Positions 59,491-64,000 of a DNA stretch of 64,000 bases are shown here, piece by piece. The translations under genes were made by a program, and so were the position numbers. Within the stretch, counting starts at the first letter, position 1; each line of letters begins with the position of its first letter. Below the pieces are notes generated by a model. It was not told the DNA's origin. It saw only the letters and a list, made by a program, of their open reading frames with translations, and made no database searches. Origin of the DNA: Rehmannia glutinosa (lineage: Eukaryota; Streptophyta; Magnoliopsida; Lamiales; Orobanchaceae); the NCBI GenBank assembly GCA_016081115.2, contig CM071924.1, positions 87,806,616 through 87,870,615 on the forward strand, read 5' to 3'.

Positions 59491-59504
59491 AGGCTCTGAT
59501 ACCA
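59491..59504 (-). promoter_or_regulatory. tRNA-Met primer-binding site of the endogenous pararetrovirus
   Basis: On the - strand TGGTATCAGAGCCT matches the 3' end of initiator tRNA-Met, the primer for caulimovirid minus-strand synthesis. It lies about 50 bases upstream of the first viral coding frame and about 25 bases from the viral edge. Confidence 0.8.
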
Positions 59505-59761
59505 TTTTCGAGGATTGCAAGACCTTGAGGAGTAAATGTAGATCATACAATAAAATTTATGTCATAGGTAGTAAAGTGCAACAATTTTGAAGTTTAGAGG
59601 GTAAACTATAAAACAACTTTCATATTAGCTAGGGGTGAATCTGTAATTTAAGGCAAAGTGTAAAATTTCGTATAGTTGGGAGGGTTAAGTGTAATGATTT
59701 AAAGTTCGTATGGTTAAGTGTAAAACTTCGAATATTTTGGGGGGTTGAATGTTTTTATCCC

Positions 59762-61497
59762 TATGTGTAATGTAAAGTTTTTGGTTAAAGTACAATTTAA
59801 TACATATTTTTCACTCTTCCAAAAATGTACTTCTAAAATAAGTTACTTTTGTAAAGGTCCATTTAAAAACAACCATAAGGTCCATAACATATAATTTTTT
59901 TTTCTTTTGCAAATAGACTTTTGTATCTAAAATTTCTTTTAGAAGGGGTTTCTAAACACACCCTATACTTATTTATTGTTTGGCTCTATTTGAAAAATTC
60001 GAATTGAAACTTATAGTCAGCATGAGTCGTCTGGACATTTGTATTTATTATCTTGTCAATCATCAAAACTAAATAAAAGATTGATAACCTGCTCAAAACT
60101 TTAACTTTTCTTAATTACAATCTAGACATAATTTTCAAATATATAATCCACCGAGCTAGACAATATAATCTTATATTTGACCTATCAAATTTATCAATAA
60201 CATCCATATTTTCGAATATATATTAAAACTCTCTACAAATTCGATTCATACTTCAATTTAGAATTTTCTATAAACTGGTAGACGTCCTGCTAAATCCCTT
60301 ATCTAGACACAGTCACACATGCAACTTAAAGAAAAAATAATTTGCATTAATAATTAAGTTGAAATAACTTTTAAATTATTTAAATACCATAATCAACATT
60401 TTCAAAGGTGTGGAATGAAGCTTGTGGTCAACCACAATTTCCTAAGATATTCTCTCTCAAAATAAACTTAATAAAAATTTGTTATAAAGCTTATATTATG
60501 AAAATAAATTTTCCAATCTATATGGAACTTATTAAATCCAAGAGAAACAATAAAAATGACCAAGACTATAGATTCAAAAGTCACGATTCGTGCACCATCA
60601 CATATCAGATTATATTTCTTCATAAAAAATTACAACCATCATCATTGTAAATTACTTTAAAGTAAATTATTTATTTTAGTAATTTATAATTGGCTATTCT
60701 TTGACTTATTTCATTAACTACTATGGCTAAGATGTGAACGTGGAAAAGTTTTATAAGAATGACCCGATTCTAATAACTTATTGCATGACGTGCAGTAGCA
60801 CCTCAATTCTGATTCACGCGATTCACGATGAGACGCAGAGTATCAATCATAATGATTGACAGTCAAGTCTTATTTATGCGATTCACGATGAGACGCAGAG
60901 TGTCAATCATAATGATTGAAAACCAGAAAATAATATAAAATATAACAGTAACACCACATAAAATATTTATCATGTATATAAGAGACTACTAGTCATAGTC
61001 CAACCACAATAATTATATATGATATCGTGCATGTTTGGGGTACTTTTGAAATAAAAGTGCATTCATAAAACTGACTTTCTAATATGGAATTTTCCAAGAA
61101 GTGCTTATGTGTTTGGTTAAAGTACAAATTAATACACATTTTTCACTCTTCAAAAATAGACTTCTAAAATAAGTTACTTTTCTAAAAGTCCATTTAAAAA
61201 TAAATATAATACACATTTTGTTTTTTGGCAAATAGGCTTCTATATCTAAAATTTCATTTAGAAACGATTTCCAAACATAACCTATAGTTATTTACCGTTT
61301 GGCTCTGTTTGGAAATTCGAATTGAACCTTATAGTCAACATGAGTCGTATGGACATTTGTTACTTATTATCTTATTAATCGTCAAATCTAAATAAAAGAT
61401 TGATAACCTGCTCAAAATTTTAATTTTTTTTAATTACAATCCAGACGTTCTCTTCGAATAAATTATATAATCCACCAATTTAAACAATATAATCTTA
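59762..61497. repeat. Tandem array of the dispersed host repeat, first unit (E) and start of the second
   Basis: From CTTATGTGTAATG at about 59760 to CTTATGTGTTTGG at about 61100 is one full unit of about 1.34 kb. It has the same ordered landmarks as copies C and D. Near 60825-60910 the phrase CGATTCACGATGAGACGCAGAGT is duplicated in tandem. No gene is seen; the frame at 60408-60650 is not coding. Confidence 0.8.
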
Positions 61498-61852
61498 CAT
61501 TTGTCCGAAAAGCTAACAGTTGATGCACGACGGAGAATCCGGCCAAAGAAAGCTCCAACATCATTATCTTCTAATCCCCACGAATTCTACTATATTCGGG
61601 CTTCGGGCTGCGATGGGGCAAAAAGAGAGGCGAAAATAAGAATAATATTGGTAGCATGCCCAAGAATCACGACCATCAAGAAGAAATTGAACCGCCTACA
61701 GAATTTGGCTTTGGCGATTTAGATGAAGACTCGAATTATATCGAGTACGAAGAATATGAAGATGATGAAGAAGAAGAAATTAGATGTAATGGGAAGAAAA
61801 GAGTGAGAAAGCCGATCAAGGCTAGGTCTCTTAAATCTCTAATATGAGATTT
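61498..61852 (+). pseudogene. Acidic-protein gene fragment, copy 1, within the repeat array
   Basis: Two overlapping frames together give a short peptide: LTVDARRRIRPKKAPTS, then, after a one-base loss near 61594, SGFGLRWGKKRG, MPKNHDHQEEIE, an acidic run (about residues 20-45 of the 63-aa frame at 61656-61847) and a basic end VRKPIKARSLKSL. The basic-acidic-basic layout recalls nuclear proteins, but I do not recognise the family with confidence. It replaces the middle part of the host repeat and is followed at once by the ACGATGAGACGCAGAGTATC landmark. It is a fragment, not a gene. Confidence 0.6.
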
Positions 61853-62423
61853 ACGATGAGACGCAGAGTATCAATCTCAATGATTGACAACTAGAAAATA
61901 ATTTAAAATATTAAAGAAACCCTATACATAAAACATTTATCATGCATATAAAAGACGACTAGTCATAGTCCAACCCCAATAATTATATATGATATCGTGC
62001 ATGTTTGGATCACTTTTGAAATGAAAGTGCTTCACAAAATTAATTTTCTAATATGGATTATTCTAACAAGTACTTATGCGTAATGTAAAGTATTTGGTTA
62101 AAGTACATTTTGATACACATTTTCACTCTTCCAAAATGGACTTCTAAAATAAGTTATTTTTCAAAAAGCACATTTAAAAATAACCATAACATACAATTTT
62201 TTCGTTGTTGCAAATAGGCTTTTATATCTAAAGGTTAATTTAGAATGGGTTTCTAAACATGCCCTATACTTATTTACCATTTGGCTCCATTTGGAAATTT
62301 GAATTGAATCTTATAATTAACATGAATCGTATGGACATTTGCACTTATTATCTTATTTAATTGTTAAATCTAAATAAAAGATTGATAACTTGTTCAAAAC
62401 TTTAACTTTTTTAATTACAATTT

Positions 62424-62550
62424 AGGTGAAAACTCGGATTATATCCAGTACGAAGAAGACGAAGATGATGAAGAAGAAGAAATTAGAGATAATGGGAAGA
62501 AAAGAGTGAGAAAGCTGATCAAGGCTAGGTCTCTTAAATCTCTAATGTGA
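62424..62550 (+). pseudogene. Acidic-protein gene fragment, copy 2 (5' part deleted)
   Basis: Only the acidic and basic end remains (GENSDYIQYEEDEDDEEEE then KKRVRKLIKARSLKSL). It is nearly identical to copy 3. The 5' junction, ATTACAATTTAGGTGAAAAC, joins repeat sequence directly to the fragment. Confidence 0.6.
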
Positions 62551-63185
62551 TACTTACGATGAGACGCATAGTATCAATCTCAATGATTGACAACTAGAAA
62601 ATAAATATTAAAGTAACACTACATAAATCATTTATCATGCATATAAAAGACTACTAGTCATAGTCCAACCCCAATAATCATATATTATATCGTGCATATT
62701 TGAAGCACCTTTGAAATGAAAGTTTTTCATAAAATTGATTTTTCTAATGTGAATTTTTCCAAAAAGTACTTATGTGTAATGTCAAGTGTTTGGTTAATGT
62801 ACAATTTAATACATACACATTTTCACTCTTCCAAAATGGACTTCCAAAATAAGTTACTTTTCTAAAAGTCCATTTAAAAATAACCATAACATACAATATT
62901 TTCTTTTTTTGCAAATAGACTTCCATATCTAAAATTGCATTTATAAGTAGTTTCCAAATACATCTTATACTTATTTACCGTTTGGGTCCGTTTTGGAAAT
63001 TCGAATTGAAACTTATAGTCAACATGAGTCGTATGGACATTTGTATTTATTATTTTGTTAATCATAAAATCTAAACAAAAGATTGATAATCTGCTCAAAA
63101 CTTTAATTTTTTTTAATTACAATCTAGATGTTCTCTTCAAAGAAAATATATAATCCACTGATCGAGACAATCAAATCTTACAATT

Positions 63186-63535
63186 GTCCGAAAAGCTAAC
63201 AGTCGATGCCAGACGGAGAACCCGCCCAAAGAATGCTCCAACATCCTTATCTTCAAATCCCCGCGAATTCTGCTATACTCGAGCTTTGGGTCTCAATGAG
63301 GCAAAATGAGAGGCGAAAATAAGAATAATAGTGGTAGAATATATGCCCAAAAATCATGACCATGAAGATGAAATTGAACAACCTACAAAATTTGGCTTTG
63401 GCAATTTAGGTGAAAACTCGGATTATATCGAGTACGAAGAAGACGAAGATGATGAAGAAGAAGAAATTAGAGATAATGGGAAGAAAAGAGTGAGAAAACT
63501 GATAAAGGCTAGGTCTCTTAAATCTCTAATGTGAG
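63186..63535 (+). pseudogene. Acidic-protein gene fragment, copy 3
   Basis: Same layout as copy 1, from LSEKLTVDARRR-like sequence (CTAACAGTCGATGCCAGACGG) to KARSLKSLM and TGA. It shares with copy 1 the one-base loss in the FYYYSGFG-type segment (near 63275), so that break is older than the duplication. It also has additional stops. Confidence 0.6.
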
Positions 63536-64000
63536 ATTTATGATGAGACGCATAGTATCAATCTCAATGATTGACAACTAGAAAATAATTATTAAAATAA
63601 CACCACATAAAACATTTATCATGCATATAAAAGACTACTAGTCATAGTCCAACCCCAATAATTATATATGATATCGTGCATATTTGGAGCACATTTGAAA
63701 TGAAATTGCTTTATAAAATTGATTTTTCTAATATGAATTTTTCCAACAAGTACTTATGTGTAATGTAAAGTGTTTGGTTAAAGAAATATTTAATACACAT
63801 TTCCATTCTTCCAAAATGGACTTCTAAAATAAGTTACTTTTCTAAAATTCCATTTAAAAATAACCATAACATACAATTTTTATTTTTTTGCAAATAAACT
63901 TCTATATCAAAAATTTAATTTAGAAGTAGTTTCCAAATACACAACCATAAACTTATTTTACCGTTGGCTTCGTTTGGAAATTCGAATTGAACCTTATAGT

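Larger units (their letters stand above)
51805..59530 (-). mobile_element. Endogenous caulimovirid (plant pararetrovirus), near full length, decayed
   Basis: Read on the - strand: Met-tRNA primer site (59504-59491), N-terminal and coat-like region with CCHC knuckle (about 59440-57310), 30K movement protein (57025-56300), protease (about 56080-55750), RT (about 55500-54700), RNase H (about 54410-54180), unknown frame (53414-53076), promoter (52641-52562) and poly(A) signals. The span, about 7.7 kb, is one caulimovirid genome. The copy starts at the primer site and ends after the promoter/leader, as expected from a linear form opened at that discontinuity. The movement protein separates it from Ty3-gypsy elements. 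All reading frames carry stops or shifts. Genus uncertain; Florendovirus is possible. Edges are approximate. Confidence 0.85.
51547..59761. mobile_element. Mutator-like MITE (GGGATAAATACACTT family) with a virus inserted inside
   Basis: TATGTGTAA at 51538-51546 and 59762-59770 is a perfect 9-bp duplication. The left end is GAGATAAATACACTTACCC. The right end, on the other strand, is GGGATAAAAACATTCAACCC. Further in, both arms repeat the TTTTACACTTTACCCTCC / GAACTATG module and pair as inverted repeats. Left arm about 51547-51800, right arm about 59535-59761. Without the inserted virus the MITE would be about 0.5 kb. Intact paralogous sites in the same window (about 62763-62775 and 63750-63763) show a single TATGTGTAA. 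Confidence 0.85.
61853..64000. repeat. Tandem array of the dispersed host repeat, later units
   Basis: The landmark CATGCATATAAAAGAC followed by CTAGTCATAGTCCAACCCC appears at about 61949, 62636 and 63620, with a related copy at about 60970. Spacings are about 980, 690 and 985 bases. The short unit has lost the 5' part of the gene fragment and adjoining repeat. The array runs past the window end. Confidence 0.8.

Noticed and set aside
51805..59530. Ty3-gypsy retrotransposon as an alternative to a virus
   Set aside because: There are no LTRs at the ends, no integrase was seen after RNase H, and a 30K movement-protein domain is present.
1..64000. tRNA or rRNA genes
   Set aside because: No cloverleaf with A and B boxes or rRNA core sequence was recognised; the tRNA-Met-like matches are retroelement primer sites.

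Overview
This window is nuclear DNA from a flowering plant. Two host genes with many introns are recognisable, and the rest is AT-rich DNA packed with plant transposons, including an endogenous pararetrovirus. The protein matches fit a eudicot, perhaps an asterid, but the species cannot be fixed from the sequence.

1-20 kb, gene-bearing part. A 15-exon phospholipid:sterol acyltransferase gene (PSAT1-like, + strand, 1616-8378) faces a 5-exon calmodulin-binding TPR gene (NPGR2-like, - strand, 18576-12349), tail to tail. Both can be followed exon by exon, and both are broken. PSAT1 lacks one base in exon 5 and has a TGG-to-TAG stop in exon 8. NPGR2 lacks one base in exon 3. Between and around them lie a 1.16-kb chimeric LINE insertion with a 17-bp target duplication and several copies of a Mutator-like foldback MITE that begins GGGATAATTACAAAAA.

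20-27.7 kb, no genes. AT-rich DNA holds a Stowaway-like MITE, other foldback elements, a small CACTA-type element and a 641-bp hAT element with a perfect 8-bp target duplication.

27.7-50.6 kb, nested retroelements. A 4.4-kb LINE (- strand, perfect 17-bp target duplication) is followed by a decayed Ty1-copia element of Sirevirus-like layout (+ strand, 5' LTR, primer-binding site, gag, pol and a 3' extra ORF). The copia body is interrupted by a 1.6-kb inverted solo LTR, by rearranged pieces of a SKIP25-like F-box/kelch gene, and by a second 1.4-kb solo LTR. A second copia body on the - strand abuts it.

50.6-64 kb, repeat array with a virus inside. A dispersed host repeat of about 1-1.3 kb per unit carries a Mutator-like MITE (9-bp duplication TATGTGTAA). 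That MITE in turn holds an about 7.7-kb endogenous caulimovirid on the - strand, with a Met-tRNA primer site, CCHC knuckle, 30K movement protein, protease, RT with YIDD, RNase H, an as-1/TATA promoter and poly(A) signals. The array continues to the window end; later units carry copies of an acidic-protein gene fragment that was amplified with the repeat.

The host genes do not form a pathway together. What links the regions is insertion history: target duplications, and empty-site paralogues inside the same window, allow the order of many insertions to be worked out.
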